Below, piece after piece: positions 17,393 through 25,031 of a stretch of 64,000 nt of DNA. Both the position numbers and the translations under genes were made by a program. The first letter of the stretch is position 1; every line of letters starts with the position of its first letter. This DNA comes from Anaerolineae bacterium (GTDB lineage Bacteria > Chloroflexota > Anaerolineae > Aggregatilineales > Phototrophicaceae), in NCBI GenBank assembly GCA_023382675.1, contig JAHDWN010000004.1:138337-202336 (forward strand), read 5' to 3'. The notes beneath the pieces were generated by a model. That model was given only the letters and a program-made list of their open reading frames with translations. It was not told the DNA's origin and did not search any database.

Positions 17393-18718
17393 ATGCGAAA
17401 AATACTCGCCATCACCTGGAAAGACCTCTACACGACCTTCACCGACCGCAACTTGATCCTCATCATGATTGTCACGCCGCTGGCGCTTTCGACGATTGTC
17501 GGCTCAGCCTTCAGCGGCTTCATCGGCGGCGGCGGAAACGACGTGCCTATACGCGATATTCCACTGGCCGTGGTCAATCTGGATCAGCCGGTCGAAGTCA
17601 ACGGGCAATCCTTCAACTACGGACAGACATTTGTCGATCTCCTGATTCCAAGCAATCCAGACGACTCCACCTCTCTCCTGCAACTGACGGATGCATCTTT
17701 ATTTAGCAAGGCTGATGCCGCGCAGTCCAGCGTCAACAGCGGTGAGAAGAGCGTTGCCATCGTTATCCCGGCGGATTTCACCCGCAGCCTCACGTACAGC
17801 CAGGATAACCCCGATATTCACGTCTCACCAATTGAAGTTTATAGCAACCCGTCAGCGCCCGTCAGCGCAGGGATCGTTCGCAGTATTGTCGAGAATATCA
17901 CCAACATCTTCCTGACAGGCAACGCCACCGTCGAAGCCACCATTGAAGCGCTGATCGCCAGGGCGCAAGCCGACCCTGCATTCGGTGTTCAGTTCGGGTT
18001 GGCGTCTGCAAGCGGCAGTTTCCAGCCCGATTTCGCGCTGGCTTTCCAGCCCGACTCCGCGCCGATCACCATCGAGCAACAGACAGTTCGCGGCACCGCG
18101 CAAACATTCAATCCGCTGGTTTTCTTTGGCAGTTCTCAGGCGCTCTTCTTCATGACGTTTACTGCCATTCAAGGCGCGAACAGTATGCTTGAAGAGCGGC
18201 GCGACTGGACGCTTCAGCGCTTGATTGCATCGCCTACGCCCAGGATCACCATCTTGCTGGGGAAGCTGTTCGGTACCTGGGTGACGTGCATTTTCCAGGT
18301 GGTGCTGCTGTTCATCTTCCTCACGCTGATCGGTAGTTTGATCGCGGGCGAACCCCAATTGATCTGGGGCAGTAACTTGCTCGCAGTTCTGGCTGTGATT
18401 GTCGCGACTTCACTGGCGATGTGCGGCATCGGTGCGGTAGTGGCTGCGCTCGCACGCACGCCCGAACAGGTGAATGTCGTCGGCGGTATCGTGGCGATTG
18501 CGCTGGGTTTGTTTGGAGGCGCTTTTTTCTACGTCCAGGCGATTCCGCAGATTGCGCCGCTCAGCCGCCTGACGCCTAACTACTGGGGCACCGAGGCGTT
18601 TGCTACACTCGCCGCTGGTCAGACCGACATCGGCCTGAATCTGATCGTCCTGGCCGGCATCGGTGCTGTACTCTTTCTGGTAGGCCTGGCGATTTTCAAC
18701 CGCCGCTTGAGTGTCTAG
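17393..18718 (+). CDS. ABC-2 type permease
   Basis: Membrane protein of 441 residues with the YhgE/ABC-2 topology: one N-terminal membrane helix (about 22-45), a large extracytoplasmic domain (about 50-235) and five or six helices at the C-terminus. The cytoplasmic loop motif MLEERRDWTLQRLIASPTPRITILLGKLFG is the classic ABC-2 signature. It is the first permease of a two-permease exporter; the second follows 9 bases later. The extracytoplasmic domain is likely to meet an outside partner or substrate. No substrate can be inferred. Confidence 0.9.
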   Translation: MRKILAITWKDLYTTFTDRNLILIMIVTPLALSTIVGSAFSGFIGGGGNDVPIRDIPLAVVNLDQPVEVNGQSFNYGQTFVDLLIPSNPDDSTSLLQLTDASLFSKADAAQSSVNSGEKSVAIVIPADFTRSLTYSQDNPDIHVSPIEVYSNPSAPVSAGIVRSIVENITNIFLTGNATVEATIEALIARAQADPAFGVQFGLASASGSFQPDFALAFQPDSAPITIEQQTVRGTAQTFNPLVFFGSSQALFFMTFTAIQGANSMLEERRDWTLQRLIASPTPRITILLGKLFGTWVTCIFQVVLLFIFLTLIGSLIAGEPQLIWGSNLLAVLAVIVATSLAMCGIGAVVAALARTPEQVNVVGGIVAIALGLFGGAFFYVQAIPQIAPLSRLTPNYWGTEAFATLAAGQTDIGLNLIVLAGIGAVLFLVGLAIFNRRLSV

Positions 18719-18727
18719 GGGGCGGTC

Positions 18728-19996
18728 ATGCGTAAAATCATCGACATCGCGATCAACGATCTACGGATTGTCTTCCGCGAGCGCGGCATCTGGATCAATC
18801 TGCTGGTCATCCCCATCATTCTGTCGGTTGTCATCGGTCTTGCCAACGGTGCAGGAGCATCATCAGACACAGCATCCACAGGCCCTAGCATCCTCATCGA
18901 TGTGATCGACGAGGACAGTAGCCCCTTGTCCGGACAGTTTCTGGATGAACTGCGCGCAGCGAATGCCAATTTCGTGCTCTGCCCGCTCGACAACAACAAC
19001 GGCGATGTTTGCCAGCTCGGCGGCAACACCTTCGATGCGGCGCAGGCTGAGACGCGCCTCCGAGAACAGACTTCACTGGCGCTGCTGGAATTGCCCGCCG
19101 GTTTTAGCGCAGCACTTGAATCAGGCACCAACGTCAGCATCGTCTATCGTTCCAACGAAGAGGCGACCGCGCCGAGTTACATCTTGCAGGCGGTTCAGGC
19201 GACGGTGCAGCGCTTCGGCGCTTCTATCGTCGCCGGGCGCGTGGGCGGCCAGGTCGTGGCCGACCTGCCGGGCACAGCGCTTGGCGATGCCGAACGCGCG
19301 CAGCTTGTAGCGGACATCCGCCAACGCGCGCAAACTATCCTGAATGATCAACCCTCGGTTGTGAATGCTGTCATCGGCACTCCACAAGAGGCGGCGACAG
19401 CGAACGACGGTGGGTTCAATCAGTCCGTACCCGGCATCGCTACCATGTATGTCATGTTCGCGATTTTCCCGGCAGCCGTCGCACTCATGACCGAACGCAA
19501 ACAGGGCACATTGCAGCGCCTGGTCACGCTACCGCTGACACGCGCGCAGATCCTGGGCGGCAAGATGTTAGCGCGCTTCTTGCTTGGAATGCTTCAGTAT
19601 GCCATCGTCTTCGTCTTCGGCTATTTCCTGGGGGTGCGCTACGGCAGCGATCCGGTGGCGCTGGGCTTGACGATGGTGCTCTTCGCTCTGTGCATCACAG
19701 CGCTGACACTCGCGCTCTCAACCCTGCTCAAGAACGAGAATCAGGCAGGCGCGATCACCCTGCTGCTGACACTGACGCTCGCGCCGCTCGGTGGTGCATG
19801 GTGGCCGCTGGAGGTTGTGCCGGATTGGATGCGCACTATCGGTCATATTTCGCCGGTGGCCTGGGCGATGGACAGCTATTCGTCGCTGATCTTCCACGGC
19901 GGTGGATTGGCAGACGTGCTCCCCTATCTCGGCGTTCTGGCCGCGCTGACCATCGTCTTTTTCCTGTTTGGCGTCATCCGCTTCAGGATCGAATAA
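18728..19996 (+). CDS. ABC-2 type permease, second subunit
   Basis: Paralogue of the preceding permease, 422 residues, with the same topology: one helix at about 18-38, an extracytoplasmic domain with two Cys (FVLCPLDNNNGDVCQLGG, likely a disulphide) and a helix bundle from about 235. The loop motif MTERKQGTLQRLVTLPLTRAQILGGKMLARFLLGM is the ABC-2 signature. Together with the ATPase at 16365 it forms an ABC exporter whose two permeases would heterodimerise. The operon ends at the terminator at 20006. Confidence 0.9.
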   Translation: MRKIIDIAINDLRIVFRERGIWINLLVIPIILSVVIGLANGAGASSDTASTGPSILIDVIDEDSSPLSGQFLDELRAANANFVLCPLDNNNGDVCQLGGNTFDAAQAETRLREQTSLALLELPAGFSAALESGTNVSIVYRSNEEATAPSYILQAVQATVQRFGASIVAGRVGGQVVADLPGTALGDAERAQLVADIRQRAQTILNDQPSVVNAVIGTPQEAATANDGGFNQSVPGIATMYVMFAIFPAAVALMTERKQGTLQRLVTLPLTRAQILGGKMLARFLLGMLQYAIVFVFGYFLGVRYGSDPVALGLTMVLFALCITALTLALSTLLKNENQAGAITLLLTLTLAPLGGAWWPLEVVPDWMRTIGHISPVAWAMDSYSSLIFHGGGLADVLPYLGVLAALTIVFFLFGVIRFRIE

Positions 19997-20005
19997 ACAG
20001 CACAC

Positions 20006-20034
20006 AAAGAGACTCGCCCAGCGCGGGTCTCTTT
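20006..20034 (+). terminator. Stem-loop after the ABC exporter operon
   Basis: AAAGAGACTCGC (20006-20017) pairs with GCGGGTCTCTTT (20023-20034) with one mismatch and a short loop. It lies 10 bases behind the last exporter stop. The following U-tract is weak. Confidence 0.6.
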
Positions 20035-20135
20035 ACAAGTTTTATGCGGACAAGCGGCTCCACTGCAGACATATATGCAGATTTGACAATCTCGTGAAAG
20101 GAGTTTGTAGATAATCAAGGTAGTCATAACATATA

Positions 20136-20711
20136 ATGAACAGCATAATCGAGCATCATGCCTCGGTGGGGATGAGCTTAGAGCTGGAAAATGATGTTAT
20201 GATGGACGTAAAACGCGACAACACATTATATACGCAGTGGGATCCATCGATGTCGGAAGATGCGCAACTCCTTTGGCGTATCAATAACGAATACCGCCTC
20301 CGGTTGAGCCGGGCGCAGAATAGTGTTGAACTGCTCTTACAACTTCTTCTCACGCGGGCTGATGGAAGCGTGCAAGACGCTGCAGACGTACTTTACATGA
20401 CGCAGCAACATCTGCAGAATCTGGCTCAGGAACATCGCGATTGGCGCTACCGGTTCTTCTATGTTTCGTCGTCTGATCGGCGGATGGTTCAGGAAGATCG
20501 CGATGTTTTCCGTGCTCTCGCCGGTTTCAGCCGCATGCAGGCCGCACATCAGCGCGTTTTGAGCGAGATCTGGCACTTGCTCGGCGGCGTACATCGCCCG
20601 GCATCATTCTTCACCACGGTTGCCAATGGCGATCTTTGGGAAGTTGCCCATAACGCGATTGCCGATCTCTCCCAGTTCGAAGGTTACGTCCAAACTGCCA
20701 ACCAGCATTGA
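20136..20711 (+). CDS. Helix-rich hypothetical protein
   Basis: Protein of up to 191 residues with no recognised domain. It appears almost all helical, with heptad-like stretches around residues 44-100 (LLWRINNEYRLRLSRAQNSV, LLLQLLLTRADGSVQDAADVL) and 115-165. No signal peptide or membrane segment. The start is uncertain: the ATG at 20136 overlaps a perfect TATAAT (20132-20137). If that is the -10 of a promoter, translation must begin downstream, for example at Met13 (20172) or Met22-23. It has its own terminator at 20741, so it is not part of the E2/JAB/E1 operon transcript despite being adjacent. Function unknown. Confidence 0.6.
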   Translation: MNSIIEHHASVGMSLELENDVMMDVKRDNTLYTQWDPSMSEDAQLLWRINNEYRLRLSRAQNSVELLLQLLLTRADGSVQDAADVLYMTQQHLQNLAQEHRDWRYRFFYVSSSDRRMVQEDRDVFRALAGFSRMQAAHQRVLSEIWHLLGGVHRPASFFTTVANGDLWEVAHNAIADLSQFEGYVQTANQH

Positions 20712-20740
20712 TCCACTGCCCAACGAATACGGGTGCAAAC

Positions 20741-20768
20741 AGGCGGCTCTGAGCGGGGTCGCCTTTTT
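20741..20768 (+). terminator. Intrinsic terminator before the E2 operon
   Basis: AGGCG (20741-20745) pairs with CGCCT (20760-20764), followed by TTTTT (20764-20768). It separates the helical hypothetical gene from the E2-like operon. Confidence 0.6.
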
Positions 20769-20888
20769 ATTGCCCAGACCAGACCCACAACCATTTTCTC
20801 CACGTCGCGAATCTCAATTTGTCGGCTGCGAATGTGCAACCTCCAACGGGCCAGATGCGTACAGAGAGGTGAGACCGTCGCTAGGGGT

Positions 20889-20915
20889 TTGTCACTCATA
20901 CTTGGATGGTAAAAT
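20889..20915 (+). promoter_or_regulatory. Candidate promoter of the E2/JAB/E1 operon
   Basis: TTGTCA (20889-20894) and TAAAAT (20910-20915), each five of six to consensus, are separated by 15 bp, slightly short. Initiation near 20922 would give a leader of about 30 bases with GAGGAG just before the ATG at 20954. Confidence 0.45.
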
Positions 20916-20953
20916 CTATCTTGAAACGGTCGGACTGATGAGGAGTAGCTGGA

Positions 20954-21424
20954 ATGGCATGGTGGGGATCGCGCAGTAACGTATCACCGCGCTTGCGCCT
21001 GGAAGTCGAAGCAATGCGTGCCACATTCGGCAACACTTTCCGCCTGGTTGTGCCCCCGGGAGCCGGTCTATTGCACTGGGTCGGCGATGTGGATATCAAT
21101 CTTGCCACCTTACGTCAGCGGGCACATACCATACGCATTCTCTATCCGGCAGATTATCCGAGCCGGCCTGCCGAAGCTTACGTGGTTGATCCCAAAATCT
21201 ATAGTGAGAAGCATCAGTATGAGGATGGGCAACTCTGTCTGTTCAATCCTAAAGATGGCGAACACTATGGCTGGAACCCAGGTCGCTCGACTGCTGTGAC
21301 TGTTGCTGCGTGGGCTGTGCAGTGGATTTACGCATATTACACCTGGCGCGCAACCGGAGCATGGCCTGGTATCGAAGAGCGGGTTGACCCGGATACGCCC
21401 TTGCCGCCAAGACGACGGAGGTAA
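20954..21424 (+). CDS. Ubiquitin-conjugating enzyme (E2/UBC)-like protein
   Basis: Stand-alone E2-like protein of 156 residues. The core runs from about 15 to 140. HTIRILYPADYPSRPAEAYV (58-77) matches the E2 beta-strand and the 'YP..YP..P' turn. HQYEDGQLCLF (87-97) matches the HPN...G.iCL active-site segment, with Cys95 as the thioester cysteine and His87 in the HPN position; the Asn is replaced. The segment GWNPGRSTAVTVAAWAVQWIYAYYTWRATGAWPG (106-139) matches the C-terminal helix pair and the W-x-x-TG-x-WPG ending common in bacterial E2s. In eukaryotes E2s carry ubiquitin from E1 to a target; prokaryotic ones occur with E1, JAB and sometimes ubiquitin-like genes. The tail is basic (PPRRRR). 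RBS GAGGAG is 8 bases upstream. The next gene starts 6 bases after the stop. Confidence in fold high, in activity moderate. Confidence 0.85.
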   Translation: MAWWGSRSNVSPRLRLEVEAMRATFGNTFRLVVPPGAGLLHWVGDVDINLATLRQRAHTIRILYPADYPSRPAEAYVVDPKIYSEKHQYEDGQLCLFNPKDGEHYGWNPGRSTAVTVAAWAVQWIYAYYTWRATGAWPGIEERVDPDTPLPPRRRR

Positions 21425-21430
21425 TCCACG

Positions 21431-22576
21431 ATGTTGGCGCGACGACTGCAACAAATTGTGCGCGGGCCTGGCGCACCCAATCTGGTGTTAGCACAACGTG
21501 TCATCGATAAGATGGCGACGGCAGCAAACCAACACTTGGAAGACGAAACCGGCGAGGCGATGGTCGGGTTTATCGTGGCTCCCTCGCTGCCTAACGGTGT
21601 GCCGACGATTTATGTGCTGGACACGATCTCGCCGGATAGCAGCGCCGTGCGCCAGTTTCACACCTTCCAGCAGGGCGATGAACGTCAGGGTGACATCTTT
21701 CAGTGGTTGTACAACAACTGGGAAGTTCAACGTGGACGCCAGCGCGGCGGGATCAACAAAGTTTTCCAGAGCAAGTGGAATGTTCCGCTCAAACACGTCG
21801 GGGACTGGCACAAACAACCGGGCTATATGATTCAGCCCAGTGGCGGCGACCTGATGACAGCGTTGGACTGTTTGGACGATGGTTTCGACTTTCTTGTCGC
21901 GCCGATTCTAACGCTGGATCATCCGACGACCATCAGTATGGCGCACGCAGTCTCCAATTTCGTACTCGTGCCGGATCAGGACGATACAGCGCTCCGCGTC
22001 GATTTCTGGTACATCGACCGGATGACGCGTTTCTTCGTGCCGATCATCCCGGCGATTTATCCCAACGATCAACTGCCGGAGTTGTTCCCTTATCCTTGGC
22101 ATCTGGAACATGAAGCGCTGGCGCACGAAGAATTCGGCCTGATGCAAGATGACAGCCTGGCGCTCTCGATCACACACTGGGATGCTGATGGCGAGCTTCC
22201 ACTCGAAGTGTGTGTGCTCACCATGCGGGTCGGCTCGGACAAGCTGATCATTCTCGTGACGGCGCACAATTTCCCCAAGAAGGGGATTTCCGCTCGTGTC
22301 GCGCCGGTGGTGGCGATGCGCGACGAAGACGATATGCAGGCGGTGTTTGAGAAAGCCTGGGAACGGTCGCAACCGGTCGATCTTCCCTACGATGTGAGCA
22401 AATATCCGACGTTACTGTCTTACCTCCACGCGGTAGAAGACAAACTCGGTGTGCAACGCGTGGCGCATGGAGTGGCTTTCAAGGAGTCATCGGGATCGTC
22501 GGTGGCTGAAGCTGAAGAGCCAAAGCCGGCAAAAGACATCGAAGAGGACGCGCCAGAAACGGAGGATGCGTCATGA
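21431..22576 (+). CDS. JAB/MPN-like protein with altered JAMM motif and unknown C-terminal domain
   Basis: Protein of 381 residues. The first 170 look like a JAB/MPN domain, the fold of deubiquitinases: ETGEAMVGFI gives the expected motif Glu (Glu39), and VGDWHKQPGYMIQPSGGDL supplies His127, Ser137 and Asp140. In the canonical motif H-x-H-P...S-x-x-D the second His binds zinc; here that position is Gln129. The protein may therefore be catalytically dead, or bind metal differently. Residues about 175-340 form a second, beta-rich region I do not recognise. Residues about 343-381 are an acidic, disordered tail. The ATG overlaps nothing upstream; GGAGG lies at the end of the E2 gene. It overlaps the ThiF gene by 4 bases (ATGA). 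Identified by motif only, so a distant relative of JAB cannot be excluded. Confidence 0.75.
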   Translation: MLARRLQQIVRGPGAPNLVLAQRVIDKMATAANQHLEDETGEAMVGFIVAPSLPNGVPTIYVLDTISPDSSAVRQFHTFQQGDERQGDIFQWLYNNWEVQRGRQRGGINKVFQSKWNVPLKHVGDWHKQPGYMIQPSGGDLMTALDCLDDGFDFLVAPILTLDHPTTISMAHAVSNFVLVPDQDDTALRVDFWYIDRMTRFFVPIIPAIYPNDQLPELFPYPWHLEHEALAHEEFGLMQDDSLALSITHWDADGELPLEVCVLTMRVGSDKLIILVTAHNFPKKGISARVAPVVAMRDEDDMQAVFEKAWERSQPVDLPYDVSKYPTLLSYLHAVEDKLGVQRVAHGVAFKESSGSSVAEAEEPKPAKDIEEDAPETEDAS

Positions 22577-23487
22577 CCTGGGATCGCATAGCGGGCAAGC
22601 TGGGAAAAGATAACCTGGCGCTGCTCGCGGAGAAGCGCGTCGGTATCGTTGGCCTGGGTTCAGGCGGCAGCTTCGTTGCGCTCAGTCTGGCGATGAGCGG
22701 TGTCGGCCACTTCGTCTTGATCGATCCGGATGTGTTAGAAGCAGGCAATGTCGTTCGTCATGCTGCTGATTTGCGCGACGTGGGCAAGCCGAAAGTCACA
22801 GCCGTGGCCGAACTGATTCACCAGCGTGCGCCAAACGCTGTGGTTGAAACGCGGATTGGCCGGATTGAGGCGAATCTGGATGCTCTCGATCATCTGGATG
22901 TGCTCATCGTCGGGGTCGATGGCGAAGGACCGAAGTACGTCATCAATCAGGCGTGTCTTGCGCGCGATCTCACGGCGATTTATGCCGGGGTTTATGAACG
23001 CGGCGAAGGCGGTGATGTGTGTATTATCCAGCCCTATGTCGGGCCGTGTTATGCCTGTTGGGCGGCAGAACTGCGCGAAGGATTGGTTGATCCACGCGCC
23101 GATGTAGAACTTGATTATGGTATGATCGGTGCAGATGGAACGCTCGAAGCCGAACCGGGGCTTTGGCTAGATGTGGTGCGCGTTGCAGCCGCTCAAGCCG
23201 ATATGGCGTTGAGTTATTTGCTCCGTGCCACCGATGCCAGGAAGCCCTTGCCGGGCAATACGATCATCCTGGCGAATAATATGCTGGAAATTGCAGAAGG
23301 GCATCATTTGCTGCCCTTTAGTGCCGAGTGGGTTCAGATCGAGCGCGACCCACATTGTCTGGTGTGTGGTGATGCTGTTCGGGCAGATCGCCTCCAGGAA
23401 CAACAACCCGAACTTTCGCTCGACGACCTGATGCAAGAAGCAGGCATCAGCCTGGAGACACCGGAAGAGGAAGAACAATCATCATGA
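22573..23487 (+). CDS. ThiF/E1-like adenylating enzyme
   Basis: E1-superfamily protein of 304 residues that would adenylate the C-terminus of a small protein, the first step of ubiquitin-like conjugation or sulphur transfer. Visible are the nucleotide-binding GLGSGGS (27-33), Asp51 ending the second strand (FVLIDPD), AGNVVRH with the adenylate-contacting Arg62, GKPK with Lys74, and VGVDGEGPKYVINQACL with Asp116. Two CxxC pairs, Cys159/Cys162 and Cys262/Cys265, are placed as a structural zinc site. The catalytic Cys is not assigned. The tail from about 272 is acidic. It starts inside the stop of the JAB-like gene (ATGA) and its own stop overlaps the next start, so translation is probably coupled. 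Substrate unknown; MoeB/ThiF biosynthetic roles are the alternative but are less likely given the E2 neighbour. Confidence 0.88.
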   Translation: MTWDRIAGKLGKDNLALLAEKRVGIVGLGSGGSFVALSLAMSGVGHFVLIDPDVLEAGNVVRHAADLRDVGKPKVTAVAELIHQRAPNAVVETRIGRIEANLDALDHLDVLIVGVDGEGPKYVINQACLARDLTAIYAGVYERGEGGDVCIIQPYVGPCYACWAAELREGLVDPRADVELDYGMIGADGTLEAEPGLWLDVVRVAAAQADMALSYLLRATDARKPLPGNTIILANNMLEIAEGHHLLPFSAEWVQIERDPHCLVCGDAVRADRLQEQQPELSLDDLMQEAGISLETPEEEEQSS

Positions 23488-23855
23488 CGGATGAACAAAA
23501 CCTGGGGCAAGTGCCACCCGTGAATACAACCGAAACATCGGACGAGGACTTTTCGGAAGCTGCAGAGAATCCTCAAGCAGAGTCGGTTGTGCCCACCAGC
23601 ACACCGCCTGAAGCTGCCGCGCCGGTGAGCACGCCCCAACCCCAGCCGCCGACGATGCCGGAAGATGACGGTTATGGCGATCGGCTCGAACGGCTTGGTG
23701 GTGAGCCGGCGCCGGTGATCACGCCGGAGGAATTTGCACGGTTACAGCGCCAGGGCCAGGTCAACATCGATGCACGTGGACGGGTTCGCACCACGCGCCG
23801 TAGCGATGCTGAGGCTGGTGTCTCTCTCCGCAAACGACGCGCATGGTATGCCTGA
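23484..23855 (+). CDS. Acidic, proline-rich hypothetical protein in E1/E2 operon
   Basis: Protein of 123 residues with no recognised domain. Residues 1-65 are acidic and rich in Glu, Pro, Thr and Ser, with the pattern of disorder. The second part has RLERLGG, then a segment PVITPEEFARLQRQGQVNIDARGRVRT and a basic end (RRSDAEAGVSLRKRRAWYA). It lacks a beta-grasp pattern and has no C-terminal Gly-Gly, so it is not an obvious ubiquitin-like protein. Coupling to the E1-like gene by a 4-base overlap implies a shared role, such as adaptor, substrate or regulator; this is inference. Confidence 0.7.
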   Translation: MTDEQNLGQVPPVNTTETSDEDFSEAAENPQAESVVPTSTPPEAAAPVSTPQPQPPTMPEDDGYGDRLERLGGEPAPVITPEEFARLQRQGQVNIDARGRVRTTRRSDAEAGVSLRKRRAWYA

Positions 23856-23865
23856 TCGAGTTTGA

Positions 23866-25029
23866 ATGACAACCTATACACCTGAGACACTTGTTGCGCG
23901 CCTGAAAAGACAGGGCGCGCTGCCTGATCCTGCCATTGAGGCGGCGTTTCGCGCCGTGCCTCGGCATGTATTCTTGCCGGATATTCCTTTGCACAGCGCC
24001 TACCAGGATGAATCTATCCCCCTGAAACACGATGAACGCGGCGGCGTGACCATCGCCTCGACCCAGCCAAGCGTTACGGCACGAATGCTGTCGCAGCTCG
24101 AACTCAAGCCCGGCCACAATGTTCTACAAGTGGGAGCAGGCAGCGGCTACACTGCCGCGCTGATTCAATCCGTCGTCGGTGCTAATGGCCGCGTGACCGC
24201 CATCGAGATTGATCGCATCACTGCCGCGCAGGCCGCCGAAAACTTGCAGCGCGTGCAAATGGGTGCTGTCAACATTGTCGAAGGCGATGGTACACACGGA
24301 TACGCACCGCGCGCCCAATACGACCGTATCATCGTCAACGGGACGATCTGGGATGTGCCGGTCGCCTGGGTCAAGCAGCTCAAGCCGGATGGGATTCTGG
24401 TTGCGCCGCTCTGGCTGGATGCGCTTCAATACAGCGCGGCCTTTCGGATCGCCGCTCATGAGACGCTGCACAGTGAATCGAATAAGGCGTGTGCCTTTGT
24501 GCCTCTGCGCGGCAGCGCGCACGGCCCCAGCATGACGGTACGCATTGGCGGCTCGTCGCTCATGCTGACCGGCCAGGTCAACAGGTTGGACAGCGCCGCG
24601 CTGCACTTGCTGCTGTCGGAAACAGCGGAGATCGATTATCTTGGCGCGCCGCTGACGGGCAGAAAGAGCAAGCGCAGTTATTTGCCGTATTTCATGCTCT
24701 ATCTCCCTCAGGAATTCGTATTCTGTCTCTATGATGCGCAGGGGGAACAACAACCCTATGGCATGAATCGTCGTGGGTTCGCCGCACTATCACGCGGCAG
24801 CGCGGTGTTCGTGTCTCTGGAGGGTGACCTCAAAGCCTGGGTATTCGGGGGCGCAGATGCGATCCTCGCCGTTCAGGACGCCTACGCAGCCTGGAAGGCC
24901 GCAGGGATGCCCAGCGACGAGCAGCTTCACATCCGTCTCGTGACTCGCGCTGACGGTGAAGCACCCATGCCTGAAGGTGTGCGAGTTTATCCGCGTATGA
25001 CCCACGACGTCCATGCCTGGCTGGATTGA
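23866..25029 (+). CDS. Protein-L-isoaspartate(D-aspartate) O-methyltransferase with C-terminal extension
   Basis: Methylates isoaspartyl residues in damaged proteins using S-adenosylmethionine, allowing return to aspartate. In this 387-residue protein the N-terminal 1-200 match Pcm: PRHVFLPD (33-40), IPL...TIASTQPSVTARML (51-74) with the substrate loop, then the SAM-binding QVGAGSGYTAALI (88-100) and VEGDGTHGY, and IIVNGTIWDVPVAW. The remaining 180 residues form a second domain I do not recognise, present in some long Pcm homologues. A true Pcm is about 210 residues. It starts 10 bases after the acidic gene and ends 2 bases from the convergent SbcD-like gene. Its place suggests a protein-quality role for the operon; that link is inference. 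Confidence 0.85.
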   Translation: MTTYTPETLVARLKRQGALPDPAIEAAFRAVPRHVFLPDIPLHSAYQDESIPLKHDERGGVTIASTQPSVTARMLSQLELKPGHNVLQVGAGSGYTAALIQSVVGANGRVTAIEIDRITAAQAAENLQRVQMGAVNIVEGDGTHGYAPRAQYDRIIVNGTIWDVPVAWVKQLKPDGILVAPLWLDALQYSAAFRIAAHETLHSESNKACAFVPLRGSAHGPSMTVRIGGSSLMLTGQVNRLDSAALHLLLSETAEIDYLGAPLTGRKSKRSYLPYFMLYLPQEFVFCLYDAQGEQQPYGMNRRGFAALSRGSAVFVSLEGDLKAWVFGGADAILAVQDAYAAWKAAGMPSDEQLHIRLVTRADGEAPMPEGVRVYPRMTHDVHAWLD

Positions 25030-25031
25030 GT

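Noticed and set aside
20132..20137. TATAAT as the -10 of the E2 operon
   Set aside because: It lies before the helical hypothetical gene, which has its own terminator; a better candidate for the E2 operon is at 20889-20915.
20620..20979. Short frame between the helical hypothetical gene and E2 as a candidate ubiquitin-like gene
   Set aside because: It overlaps two genes and a terminator, has no beta-grasp pattern or terminal Gly-Gly.
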